Part shown: positions 1 to 8,125 of the stretch, piece by piece
Layout: each line of letters opens with the position of its first letter
Position numbering within the stretch: position 1 is the stretch's first letter
NCBI GenBank assembly: GCA_017625035.1
Contig: JAGALX010000008.1
Location: 1-64,000 of the forward strand
DNA: 64,000 nt
Direction: 5' to 3'
Source of the DNA: Clostridia bacterium
GTDB lineage: Bacteria; Bacillota; Clostridia; TANB77; CAG-508
Translations under genes and position numbers: made by a program
The notes under the pieces: model-generated
Database searches by the model: none
The model's input: the letters and a program-made list of their open reading frames with translations, nothing else
Told to the model about the DNA's origin: nothing

Positions 1-1
1 A

Positions 2-241
2 TATGTAAAAAAAGCAGAAGAAGAGCTTGAATATTTAACAGGAGACGAAGAAACAAGAAGATTAGCATATCTAAGAGAAAAAGCAATAAGAGATGAAATG
101 GCAGCAATGTCAAAAGCAAGAAAAGAAGGAAAAGCAGAAGGTAAAAAAGATGTTGCAAAAAAGATGTTAGCTAAAAAAATGGACATTAACTTAATAATGG
201 AAATAACAGGATTAACTAAAGAAGAAATCGAAAATTTATAA
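2..241 (+). CDS. Rpn-family PD-(D/E)XK nuclease/putative transposase, C-terminal part
   Basis: Only the last 79 codons are in the window; the 5' part lies upstream of base 1. The visible part has a charged helix (ELEYLTGDEETRRLAYLREK), a Lys/Glu/Gly-rich linker (KARKEGKAEGKK) and a final MDINLIMEITGLTKEEIENL tail. Helix, linker and an ITGLT/SKEEIE ending are the usual C-terminus of the recombination-promoting nuclease (Rpn, YhgA-like) family, whose catalytic domain would be in the missing part. The same tail recurs at 38425-38979 and as a scrap near 40450, so the family is present in several copies. Assignment rests on the tail only. Confidence 0.7.
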   Translation, partial: YVKKAEEELEYLTGDEETRRLAYLREKAIRDEMAAMSKARKEGKAEGKKDVAKKMLAKKMDINLIMEITGLTKEEIENL

Positions 242-317
242 ACAAAAATAAAATCAAATTTCTATAATATAAAGGCTCAAATATATAATTATGGCATATT
301 GGTTATATATTTGAGCT

Positions 318-429
318 ATTGTTCTATAATAGGAAAGTTCTATTGTGAGGTAAATTTTAACTACAAATACTTTCCTATTATATAAAAACATTGCACACAA
401 ATTTTTGCAAAATTTGGCGCGCGAACAAT
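318..429. repeat. Palindromic spacer repeat, copy 1
   Basis: Ends are inverted repeats ATTGTTC (318-324) and GAACAAT (423-429). A nested 13-bp inverted repeat, ATAATAGGAAAGT (326-338) and ACTTTCCTATTAT (369-381), lies inside. The right part contains TTGCACACAAATTTTTGC. The architecture resembles a small non-autonomous mobile element or a structured RNA; no transposase is adjacent. Confidence 0.6.
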
Positions 430-434
430 TACAC

Positions 435-482
435 GTGGCGCATAATACAATTTGAAAAAGTTAGAATGTTTTAATGCGCCAC
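435..482. repeat. Hairpin with stem GTGGCGCAT / ATGCGCCAC
   Basis: Perfect 9-bp stem around a loop of about 30 nt that contains AATTTGAAAAAGTTAGAATG. The loop sequence and position relative to the following ATTGTT are shared with 42852-42906, where the stem is shorter. Confidence 0.6.
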
Positions 483-483
483 T

Positions 484-595
484 ATTGTTCTATAATACGA
501 AAGTTCAACATAAGAGTAAAAATTAACTGCAAACACTTTCCTATTATAAAAAAACATTGCACACAATTTTTTGCAAAAATTGGCGCACGAACAAA
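484..595. repeat. Palindromic spacer repeat, copy 2
   Basis: About 85% alike by eye to 318-429, with the same terminal ATTGTTC (484-490) / GAACAAA (589-595) and nested arms ATAATACGAAAGT (492-504) / ACTTTCCTATTAT (535-547), now with one mismatch. Confidence 0.6.
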
Positions 596-655
596 GACGC
601 GGACGAAAAAATGACATAAACAGATTCGAATTTAAATATGTCCGCTTTTGTTCTC

Positions 656-1090
656 TTACAAATTATTAATAGCATTTCGTGCCAACTCATCACATCTATT
701 ATTAAGTTCATTATCACTATGCCCTTTAACCTTATTAAAAGTAACATCATGAACTTTAGTCAAATTATATAATTCCTGCCAAAGTTCCTTATTCTTAACA
801 GGCTCATTATTAGCAGTTTTCCAGCCTTTTTTTAGCCAATTATAAATCCAGCCTTGTTTAAAACAATTAACAACATAAGCACTATCACTATAAACATTAA
901 CTCTGCAAGGATGTTTTAAAAGTCTTAATCCTTCTAAAACAGCAGTAATTTCCATTATATTATTAGTAGTATTAGGATTTCCGCCAGAAATTTCCTTTTT
1001 TATATCTTTAAAAATAAGAATAGTACCCCAACCACCAGGTCCAGGATTACCAGAGCATGCTCCATCTGTATAAATTGTAACTTCATCCAT
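656..1090 (-). CDS. rnhA: Ribonuclease HI
   Basis: Cytosolic endonuclease that cuts the RNA strand of RNA-DNA hybrids (primer and R-loop removal). The 144-aa protein has the length of stand-alone bacterial RNase HI. The DGACSGNPGPGG signature begins at residue 9, and the four acidic catalytic residues are present as D9, E47 (in MEITAVLEGL), D69 (in YSDSAYV) and D134 (in NNRCDELA), with the flap histidine H124 in KGHSDNE. It is transcribed alone, convergent to the Rpn-family gene and divergent from tmcAL. The start is preceded on the minus strand by AGAAAGGA-like purines. Confidence 0.95.
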   Translation of the reverse strand: MDEVTIYTDGACSGNPGPGGWGTILIFKDIKKEISGGNPNTTNNIMEITAVLEGLRLLKHPCRVNVYSDSAYVVNCFKQGWIYNWLKKGWKTANNEPVKNKELWQELYNLTKVHDVTFNKVKGHSDNELNNRCDELARNAINNL

Positions 1091-1417
1091 TTTTTTATCA
1101 AATCCTTTCTAAATAAGTATTGTTATATTGCAATTTTTATGATATTATAGCAATAAATTTTGAATACAACAATATATTTTAAAGAAAATATACGGTAACA
1201 AAAATTTTATTACTAAATAGTAGCAAGAATTTGCTACTTAAAATTTTCTAAAGTATAAAAGTTTAATGAAATTATAGTAAAAATGTAAAAACACATCAAA
1301 AAAGTAGAGGGAACAAAGTAATTTACAAAAACACTATAAAAAAGAAGATAGTGTAAAGTAGTCTATGAAAAAATAGATTATGAAAAATTATCTAAAAAGA
1401 AAAGGGGGATGCAAAAA
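1091..1417. other. Divergent intergenic region rnhA / tmcAL
   Basis: About 320 bp of very AT-rich DNA that must hold both promoters. The only clear structure is a hairpin at 1219-1238 (AGTAGCAA / TTGCTACT, 4-nt loop). I see no convincing ORF and no consensus sigma-A pair that I would commit to. Confidence 0.4.
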
Positions 1418-2656
1418 ATGAAAATGAACAGAGTATTAGGCATTATTGCAGAATATAATCCTTTTCATAATGGTCATATGTATCATTTGGGACAAGCCAA
1501 AAAGCAATCAGGAGCTGAGTACAGTATATGTGTAATGAGCGGAAATTTTGTCCAAAGAGGAAACACATCAATACTAAACAAATGGAAAAAAGCAGAAATG
1601 GCTTTACTAAATGGTATCGATCTAGTAATTGAGCTTCCTACAATATATAGTGTAGCTAGTGCAGAAAGTTTTTCTCTAGGTGCAATAAAATTATTAGAAA
1701 GCTTAAAAATAGTAGATGCAATTTCATTTGGAGCCGAAACAGAAGATTTTGCAGCACTAAACAATATTTCAAGCATAGTATGTGAGGAACCAAAAAAATA
1801 CAAAGATTTACTAAACCAAGAGCTAAAAAAAGGAATATCATTTCCAAAAGCAAGAGAAAATGCTTTAATGTTGTATTTAAATGATAACAAAAGATATGCA
1901 AATATTTTAAATTCACCAAACAACATACTAGCGATAGAATACTTAAAATCACTAAAGAAAATAAAATCAACAATACAACCAATCCCAATAAAAAGGGAAA
2001 AAGTATATTATAATGACAACACAATAGTAGACGAACTTGCAAGTGCTACTGCAATAAGAAATTTACTAAAAAACAAACAATTTAGCGAAATAAGAAAAGT
2101 AGTACCAAACGATACATACAAAATTCTAAATAAAGAAAATGAACTAGGAAATATAGTATTAGATTTATCAAAATATGAACAACAAATAATTTATAATTTA
2201 AGAAAAATGTCAGTAGCAGAAATAGCCGAATTACCAGATGTTAACGAAGGATTAGAGCATAGCATAAAAAATGCAGCAAACTTTTCTAATAATATCAAAG
2301 ATTTTATAAACATAGTAAAAACTAAAAGATACACACAAACTCGAATACAAAGAATTTTAATATGTGCATTATTAGGAATTACAAAAAAAGATGTTGCTAT
2401 GAGTAAAAGAGCTATACCATATATTAGGGTACTAGGATTTAACGAAAAAGGAAAAGAACTTATATCACGAATAAGCAAAGCAAATCCAAAAGCTCAAATA
2501 ATAACATCAGTAAAAAAATTCAATGATAACAATAATAGCAAAACAAATAAAAGATTATTAGAAATAGATATTTTTGCAACAAATGTATACACAATGGCAT
2601 GCAAAAATGATACAATAGCTAATTTGGACTATACAAAAAATATGGTAATAATTTAA
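1418..2656 (+). CDS. tmcAL: tRNA(Met) cytidine acetate ligase TmcAL
   Basis: TmcAL (YlbM family) activates acetate with ATP and forms N4-acetylcytidine at the wobble base of elongator tRNA-Met. The N-terminus GIIAEYNPFHNGHMYHL carries the nucleotidyltransferase HxGH-like motif (HNGH, residues 17-20), followed by CVMSGNFVQRG. The 412-aa length is normal. An upstream in-frame ATG at 1409 directly abuts the Shine-Dalgarno run AAAGGGGG (1401-1408), so the ATG at 1418, nine bases downstream, is the better start. It is followed 24 bp later by endoQ, probably in one operon. Confidence 0.92.
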   Translation: MKMNRVLGIIAEYNPFHNGHMYHLGQAKKQSGAEYSICVMSGNFVQRGNTSILNKWKKAEMALLNGIDLVIELPTIYSVASAESFSLGAIKLLESLKIVDAISFGAETEDFAALNNISSIVCEEPKKYKDLLNQELKKGISFPKARENALMLYLNDNKRYANILNSPNNILAIEYLKSLKKIKSTIQPIPIKREKVYYNDNTIVDELASATAIRNLLKNKQFSEIRKVVPNDTYKILNKENELGNIVLDLSKYEQQIIYNLRKMSVAEIAELPDVNEGLEHSIKNAANFSNNIKDFINIVKTKRYTQTRIQRILICALLGITKKDVAMSKRAIPYIRVLGFNEKGKELISRISKANPKAQIITSVKKFNDNNNSKTNKRLLEIDIFATNVYTMACKNDTIANLDYTKNMVII

Positions 2657-2680
2657 AACAGAAGAAAGAAGGAAAAAAAG

Positions 2681-3889
2681 ATGAACGAAGTTTTTGCAGA
2701 TTTACATGTACACATAGGAAGAAGTGAAAATGGTAAACCAATAAAAATAACAGCAGCAAAATCACTAAATTTTGCAAACATAGCAAAAGAATGTGCGGAA
2801 AGAAAAGGAATTAGTGTCGTAGGAATAATAGATTGTGCATCACCTTATGTAATAGAAGATATCGAAAATTTTCTAAAAACAGGAGAAGCATACGAAATAG
2901 AAGATGGAGGAATTATATACAAAAACAAAGTATGTATAATTCTAGGAAGTGAAATAGAAACATCAGAAAAAAACGAAAATGGAAAAACAGGAAGTGCGCA
3001 TAATTTATGTTATTTTCCAAAATTATCAGACATAAAAGCTTTTTCAAAAGAAATGAGTACACATATTGGTAATATAACATTAAGTTCACAAAGAGCAGAT
3101 ATATCTGCATACGAATTAATAGATATTGTAGAAAAATATAATGGAATATTAGTTCCAGCTCATGCATTTACTCCACACAAAAGTTTTTATGGAAATTGTA
3201 CAAGCAGTCTACAAAAAATATTCAAAGAAAAATACAATAAAATTCCAGCAATAGAATTAGGATTAAGCTCAGATACATTCTTGGCAGATACAATATCAGA
3301 GCTTGAAAATAAAACATTTATAACTAATTCTGATGCACATTCATTACCAAAAATAGCAAGAGAATACAACAAAATATTAATACAAGACATAAGTTTTAAA
3401 GAAATACTAAAAGCATTTAAAAACGAGGATGGCAGAAAAATAGTAGCAAATTACGGATTAGATCCTAAACTTGGTAAATATCACAGAACATTTTGCGAAG
3501 ATTGTGAAATGCCAATCGAAGGAATAGCTCCAATATTAAAATGTAACAAATGTAATGGAACAAATATAACTATGGGAGTTTATGACAGAATAGAAGTAAT
3601 AAAAGACAAGCTAAGTACAAAAAGTCCAGAAAATAGACCACCATATATTTATCAAGTTCCTTTAACTTTTATACCAGGAGTAGGAGGAAAAACAATCGAA
3701 AAATTACTTTCAAACTTCGAAACAGAAATGAATATATTACATAAATTGTCAAAAGACGACATTGAAGGTGTTGTAGGAAATAAAATGGCAAATGCAATAG
3801 TAAATGCTAGAGAAGGCAATATAAACATACAATCAGGTGGTGGAGGTGTATACGGTAAAGTAACTGTTACACAAAAAACAGATTGTTAA
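2681..3889 (+). CDS. Endonuclease Q-like PHP-domain DNA repair nuclease
   Basis: EndoQ-family proteins nick DNA 5' to deaminated bases (uracil, hypoxanthine) or abasic sites. The 402-aa product starts with a PHP metal site (ADLHVHIGRSENGKP, residues 6-20) and has further PHP motifs (LVPAHAFTPH, TNSDAHSLP). A zinc ribbon of two CxxC pairs lies near residues 272-290 (CEDC, CNKC). A C-terminal helix-hairpin-helix (FIPGVGGKTIEKLL) would bind DNA. The order PHP, Zn ribbon, HhH is the family signature. The RBS GAAAGAAGGA precedes the ATG. The last residues include a Gly run (SGGGGVYGK), usual for the bacterial members. Confidence 0.85.
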   Translation: MNEVFADLHVHIGRSENGKPIKITAAKSLNFANIAKECAERKGISVVGIIDCASPYVIEDIENFLKTGEAYEIEDGGIIYKNKVCIILGSEIETSEKNENGKTGSAHNLCYFPKLSDIKAFSKEMSTHIGNITLSSQRADISAYELIDIVEKYNGILVPAHAFTPHKSFYGNCTSSLQKIFKEKYNKIPAIELGLSSDTFLADTISELENKTFITNSDAHSLPKIAREYNKILIQDISFKEILKAFKNEDGRKIVANYGLDPKLGKYHRTFCEDCEMPIEGIAPILKCNKCNGTNITMGVYDRIEVIKDKLSTKSPENRPPYIYQVPLTFIPGVGGKTIEKLLSNFETEMNILHKLSKDDIEGVVGNKMANAIVNAREGNINIQSGGGGVYGKVTVTQKTDC

Positions 3890-3958
3890 TAGTGTTTGTT
3901 CTATTTCATAATCTTATGAATAAAAATTATAGTAAAAGATTTTGAAATTGGAGGAACA

Positions 3959-4618
3959 ATGGCAAACAAAAGAAGGACAAAAAAAAGAAAAAGTAAATTC
4001 TTCAAAATAATAGAAGATCATATAAATCAAAACATAAAAGAATATGCAATATCAGTAATAATTTTTTTAATAGGCATTATAATTGGTGTTATGTTACTAA
4101 ATAGTTCAAGCCAAGAAAATCAGCAAACTATATCAGGATACATAAATGAATTTACAAGTTCAATAAAAAATCAAGAATATACAATTGATCAAAAAAAATT
4201 ATTTGCAAAATCTGTAGTATCAAACCTAAAAATTGCGGTAATGATTTGGATTGCAGGTTCAACAATAATAGGAATACCATTAGTATATGGAAGCTTAGCT
4301 TATAAAGCAATGTGCATAGGATATTCGATATCAGCAATAATTGCTACAATGGAAAAATCAAAAGGAATAATTTTTTCTCTAAGTTCTATGTTATTACAAA
4401 ACATAATTGCAATACCATGTATATTAGCTTTAGCAGTAAGTTCAATAAAAATGCATAGATCCATAATGAAACAACATAATAAAGAAAACATAAAAAGTGA
4501 AATATACAGGCATACTATGTTTTCTATAATTATGATGATAGGATTGTTTATTTCATCACTAATAGAAATATTTGTATCAACGAACATAACAAGTAATATA
4601 ATAGTAAATTTTATTTGA
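3959..4618 (+). CDS. spoIIM: Stage II sporulation protein M
   Basis: SpoIIM is the membrane scaffold of the SpoIID-SpoIIM-SpoIIP complex that thins septal peptidoglycan and drives engulfment of the forespore. The 219-aa protein has a basic N-terminus (MANKRRTKKRKSK), a first membrane helix (ISVIIFLIGIIIGVMLL), then several more including NLKIAVMIWIAGSTIIGIPL and the final IIMMIGLFISSLIEIF. Length and topology fit. It is followed by xerD, matching the known spoIIM-xerD proximity in Bacillus. SpoIIP is encoded at 8126, only 3.5 kb away. RBS is GGAGG (3951-3955). Confidence 0.9.
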   Translation: MANKRRTKKRKSKFFKIIEDHINQNIKEYAISVIIFLIGIIIGVMLLNSSSQENQQTISGYINEFTSSIKNQEYTIDQKKLFAKSVVSNLKIAVMIWIAGSTIIGIPLVYGSLAYKAMCIGYSISAIIATMEKSKGIIFSLSSMLLQNIIAIPCILALAVSSIKMHRSIMKQHNKENIKSEIYRHTMFSIIMMIGLFISSLIEIFVSTNITSNIIVNFI

Positions 4619-4658
4619 AAAGTATAAAAAATTTTATTTAAAAAATATAAAAAAACTA

Positions 4659-4687
4659 TTTACAATTAATATTTAATTTGATATAAC
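4659..4687 (+). promoter_or_regulatory. Probable sigma-A promoter of xerD
   Basis: TTTACA at 4659-4664, 17-bp spacer, TATAAC at 4682-4687, followed by a leader of about 45 nt and the RBS GGGGTAAGGAG. Sequence match only. Confidence 0.5.
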
Positions 4688-4736
4688 ATATATAGCTTAT
4701 GTAAATTATAAAAAATGAGGGGTAAGGAGAACTAAA

Positions 4737-5618
4737 ATGGAAAAGCAAATTAACAATTTTTTAGAATTTCTTCAAAAAGATAAGAAATTAACAGACAACA
4801 CACTACAATCATATAAAAGAGATATTAGTCAATATCAAGAATACATAAATACAAATCAAATAGACTATTTAAAAGCAGACGAAACAACAATAAAAAATTA
4901 CTTAAATTACCTACAAGAAAACGGAAAAAAAACATCAACAGTATCAAGAAATTTAGCTTCAATTAGATCTTTTTATCAATATTCAGTAAGAGTAAAAGAA
5001 ATAAAAGAAGACCCAACAGCAACAGTACAATCACCAAAAATAGAAAAAAGAATACCAAATGTACTATCAACAAAAGAAGTTGAGTTATTACTAGAACAAC
5101 CAACAAATGCAGACTTAAAAGGAATCAGAGACAAAGCAATGCTAGAATTTGCATATGCAACAGGAATGAGAGTAACAGAAATAATATCATTAAATATAAG
5201 TGATGTAAACCTAAGCGAAGGTTACGTAATTTGCAAAGCAGGTGTAAAACAAAGAACTATACCACTAGGAGCAATGTCTTTACAAGCACTAAAAAGCTAC
5301 ATGGAAGAATCAAGACCATATTTAATTAAAAGTGATGATGTACAATCATTATTTGTAAATATAAATGGTAAAAAATTAACAAGACAAGGATTCTGGAAAA
5401 TAGTTAAATACTACAAAGATCAAGCACATATCGATAAAGAAATAACACCAGGAGTATTAAGACACTCATTTGCAACACATTTATTACAAAATGGAGCAGA
5501 CCTAAAAGCAATACAAACAATGCTTGGACATTCAGATATATCATCAACACAAGTATACATGCAATTTCAAGATGAAGGGTTAAAAAATATATACAGAAAA
5601 ACACATCCAAGAGCATAA
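4737..5618 (+). CDS. xerD: Site-specific tyrosine recombinase XerD
   Basis: XerD with XerC resolves chromosome dimers at dif during division. The 293-aa protein has the N-terminal SAM-like core-binding domain (about residues 1-85, with QSYKRDISQYQEYI) and the C-terminal catalytic domain: R145 in ATGMRVTE, the HxxR box in GVLRHSFATHLLQNGAD, the GHSDISSTQVYM block and nucleophile Y274. Length, lack of extra domains and the spoIIM neighbour favour the housekeeping enzyme over a phage or element integrase. It ends in a strong terminator 3 bp downstream. Confidence 0.9.
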   Translation: MEKQINNFLEFLQKDKKLTDNTLQSYKRDISQYQEYINTNQIDYLKADETTIKNYLNYLQENGKKTSTVSRNLASIRSFYQYSVRVKEIKEDPTATVQSPKIEKRIPNVLSTKEVELLLEQPTNADLKGIRDKAMLEFAYATGMRVTEIISLNISDVNLSEGYVICKAGVKQRTIPLGAMSLQALKSYMEESRPYLIKSDDVQSLFVNINGKKLTRQGFWKIVKYYKDQAHIDKEITPGVLRHSFATHLLQNGADLKAIQTMLGHSDISSTQVYMQFQDEGLKNIYRKTHPRA

Positions 5619-5620
5619 AT

Positions 5621-5656
5621 AAAAATGGAAAAGAGCTTTGCTCTTTTCCATTTTTT
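5621..5656 (+). terminator. Rho-independent terminator after xerD
   Basis: Perfect 16-bp stem with a TTT loop (5' arm 5621-5636, 3' arm 5640-5655) whose descending arm ends in TTTTT(T). Confidence 0.9.
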
Positions 5657-5670
5657 GTTGCTAGGATTTT

Positions 5671-5797
5671 GGGAAAAGGGGACGGTTCTAATTTCCCCAA
5701 TTTGGGAAATTGGGACAGTCTTAAAAGTATATTAATAGTTCGAAAGCATGTGAGTTACTCTTAGTTAATACAAAGAAGAGAACTGTCCCCATTTCCA
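5671..5797. repeat. GGGGACGG-family intergenic repeat, copy A
   Basis: Left end GGGGACGGTTCT (5678-5689), right end AGAGAACTGTCCCC, with an internal GGGAAATTGGGACAGTCTT and a block AGTTCGAAAGCATGTGAG followed by TTACTCTTAGTTAATACAAA. That block is repeated in copy E upstream of tyrS. It sits between xerD and rarA. Confidence 0.75.
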
Positions 5798-5826
5798 ATC
5801 TCAAATATTTTTATAGGAGAAAAAAT

Positions 5827-7065
5827 ATGAATTATAATGAACCACTAGCCTACAGAATGAAACCAAAAACACTAGAAGACTACGTTGGGCAAGAACACAT
5901 TCTAGGTAAAGATAAAATATTATATAGAACCATAAAAGCAGATAGATTATCAAGTATAATATTATGGGGACCACCAGGTTGTGGAAAAACATCCCTTGCT
6001 AAAGTAATAAGTAACACCACAAAATATAAATTTAAAAAAATAAATGCTGTATCCTCAGGGGTTAGTGATATAAAAAATGCAGTTGAAGAAGCTCAAAATA
6101 TAATGCTTAATCCATCTGGAAAATGTATACTATTTATAGACGAAATTCACAGATTCAATAAATTACAACAAGATGCATTACTACCATATGTAGAAAATGG
6201 AACTGTAATTTTAATAGGAGCCACAACAGAGAATCCTTATTTTGAGGTAAATAAGGCTCTTATATCAAGATCAATGATATTTAAACTAAATCCGCTAACC
6301 AAACAAGATATATATACTATATTAAAAAAATCATTAGAAAGTCCAGATGGACTAGGAAGTTACAACATAAAAATAGAAGATGACACATTGCAAAAAATTG
6401 CAGATACAGCAAATGGAGATGTAAGAACAGCACTAAATGGACTAGAAGTAGCAGTACTTACAACGAACATAAATAGTGATGGATATATTCATATAACAAA
6501 TCAAATAGCAGCAGACAGTGTTCAAAACAGAAAAGCAATATTTGATAAAAATGGAGACAGCCATTATGACAATATAAGTGCATTCATAAAATCAATGCGA
6601 GGTAGTGACCCTGATGCTACAATTTTTTATCTAGCAAGAGCAATAAATGGAGGAGAAGACCCAGTTTTCATAGCAAGAAGAATAGTAATAGCTGCAGCAG
6701 AAGATGTAGGAATGGCAAATCCTAATGCATTAGTAGTAGCAAATGCAGCAATGCAAGCTGTACACATGATAGGAATGCCAGAAGCAAGAATAATTTTATC
6801 AGAAGCAGCAACATATGTAGCAACTTCTCCAAAATCTAATGCCACATATTTAGCAATAAATAATGCACTAGAAGATATAAAAAATAAAGATACAGGAGAA
6901 ATTCCAATGCACATCAGAAATGCACCAGCAGAAGGAATGGAAGCACTTGGATATCATCAAGGTTATAAATATCCACACGATTATCCAGGTCATTATGTAC
7001 AGCAACAATATTTGCCAGATAAAATGGTGGGAACTAAGTATTATATAAAGGATGAAAATATATAA
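5827..7065 (+). CDS. rarA: Replication-associated recombination protein RarA (MgsA)
   Basis: AAA+ ATPase related to clamp-loader and RuvB subunits; acts at stalled replication forks and gaps. The 412-aa protein has Walker A GPPGCGKTS (residues 48-56), Walker B ILFIDEIHRFN (near 102-112), sensor 1 ATTENPYFEVN and the MgsA C-terminal tetramerization region (EARIILSEAATYVATSPKSN and YKYPHDYPGHYVQQQYLPD), the last being typical for RarA. RBS ATAGGAG at 5813-5819. Monocistronic, with a large hairpin directly after the stop codon. Confidence 0.93.
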   Translation: MNYNEPLAYRMKPKTLEDYVGQEHILGKDKILYRTIKADRLSSIILWGPPGCGKTSLAKVISNTTKYKFKKINAVSSGVSDIKNAVEEAQNIMLNPSGKCILFIDEIHRFNKLQQDALLPYVENGTVILIGATTENPYFEVNKALISRSMIFKLNPLTKQDIYTILKKSLESPDGLGSYNIKIEDDTLQKIADTANGDVRTALNGLEVAVLTTNINSDGYIHITNQIAADSVQNRKAIFDKNGDSHYDNISAFIKSMRGSDPDATIFYLARAINGGEDPVFIARRIVIAAAEDVGMANPNALVVANAAMQAVHMIGMPEARIILSEAATYVATSPKSNATYLAINNALEDIKNKDTGEIPMHIRNAPAEGMEALGYHQGYKYPHDYPGHYVQQQYLPDKMVGTKYYIKDENI

Positions 7066-7066
7066 A

Positions 7067-7143
7067 GGGGACGGAGAAATTGATTCACTTGTAGAATATT
7101 TCTAATTTTCTACAAGTGAATCAATTTCTCCGTCTTCCTGTTT
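7067..7143. terminator. Large bidirectional terminator hairpin, GGGGACGG-family (copy B)
   Basis: The 5' arm (7067-7096, starting GGGGACGGAGAAATTG) pairs perfectly over 27 bp with 7108-7134 and is followed by CTG and a T run. It begins one base after the rarA stop and ends near the stop of the convergent gene. The GGGGACGG end ties it to the dispersed repeat family, so a repeat copy probably serves as terminator. Confidence 0.7.
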
Positions 7144-7146
7144 TTT

Positions 7147-7800
7147 TTAATCTCTACTTCTTCCAAAAACACGCAACAATCTAATAAATAAATTAATAAA
7201 ATCTAAATATAATTGCATAGCACAATAAATATAAATTTTTTCAGAATTCAAAGATTGATCATTTTGTAATTCTCTAAGTACATGCATATCGTAAATTGTA
7301 TAACCAGCAAATATAAAAATAATTAACCAGTTTAAAGCTATATCTAATAAAGAATTACCAATAAAAATATTAATAATAGAAGCAATTAAAGAAACAATTA
7401 AAGCTATAAATAAAATAGTGCTCCATTTACTAACATCAATATTAGTTTTATATCCACAAAAGGCTAGTACTGCATATAAAATAGCTGTCAAGAAAAATAC
7501 AAATGCAATTGAACTAATTTCATATATTGCAAAAATGCTTGAAAATGTAAAACCATTAATAAAAGCATAAATAAAATACAAAATCCCAACAACTATAGGC
7601 GGAAGTTTTCTAAATAAAAAAGAGAAAACTAATACAACAACAACTTCTATTAAAGCAATAATTCCTATAGAATTAGAAGAAAATATAGATAAGTATAAAC
7701 CAGAAGCATATGTGTAAAATGCTACTAAACCTGTGCCAAGTAATCCTAAAAACATCCAAAAAAATGTTTTCGAAAGAATTTTATTTTGTGAATTTTCCAA
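7147..7800 (-). CDS. Bax inhibitor-1 / YccA-family membrane protein
   Basis: 217-aa protein with seven predicted membrane segments (for example FFWMFLGLLGTGLVAFYTY, IIALIEVVVVLVFSFLF, LDIALNWLIIFIFAGYTIYD). The C-terminal segment FAGYTIYDMHVLRELQND keeps the aspartate-bearing BI-1 signature (GYTIYD), which in studied homologues forms a pH-gated calcium leak. The family sits in the cytoplasmic membrane; the role in clostridia is not established. Transcribed alone; RBS on the minus strand is GGGAGGTGAT. Confidence 0.85.
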   Translation of the reverse strand: MENSQNKILSKTFFWMFLGLLGTGLVAFYTYASGLYLSIFSSNSIGIIALIEVVVVLVFSFLFRKLPPIVVGILYFIYAFINGFTFSSIFAIYEISSIAFVFFLTAILYAVLAFCGYKTNIDVSKWSTILFIALIVSLIASIINIFIGNSLLDIALNWLIIFIFAGYTIYDMHVLRELQNDQSLNSEKIYIYCAMQLYLDFINLFIRLLRVFGRSRD

Positions 7801-7892
7801 AAAATCACCTCCCTATAAATATATATTATATAAAGAAAATCATAAATATTCAATATTTTGCATATAATTTATAATAAGACATTGTGTGATTT

Positions 7893-8095
7893 GGGGATTT
7901 GGGGACGGTTTTCTTTTCCCATTTTTGGGAATTTGGGACAGTCTTTAAATTTTGCACATCGAGGACGTCCACAATATGCAGATGAATTTTTAACGTGTCC
8001 CCGAATTTATTGAAAACAAATCTTAAATTATTACTATACTTTTAAGACTGTCCCAAATTCTCAAAAATGGGAAAAGAGAACCGTCCCCAAATCCC
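7893..8095. repeat. GGGGACGG-family repeat, copy C (long inverted repeat)
   Basis: Two arms of about 57 bp (7893-7949 and 8039-8095) are nearly perfect inverted repeats beginning GGGGATTTGGGGACGG and ending CCGTCCCCAAATCCC. The 90-bp centre contains TTGCACATCGAGGACGTCC. This is the most complete member of the family and lies just upstream of spoIIP. Confidence 0.85.
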
Positions 8096-8125
8096 ACCAA
8101 AATCACACATACAAAGGAGAAGTAT

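Larger units (their letters stand above)
275..653. repeat. Modular hairpin / palindromic-spacer array
   Basis: Three hairpins with different stems (275-316, 435-482, 599-645) alternate with two copies of a spacer of about 112 bp (318-429 and 484-595), giving a period of 166 bp. Each hairpin is followed by (T)ATTGTTC or TTTTGTTC. It fills the gap between the convergent Rpn-like gene and rnhA. No ORF is convincing inside it. A related hairpin plus ATTGTT junction is at 42852-42906. Confidence 0.7.

Noticed and set aside
1483-2478. Several long minus-strand ORFs opposite tmcAL
   Set aside because: Purine-rich coding strand makes the complement stop-poor; no RBS or family signal.
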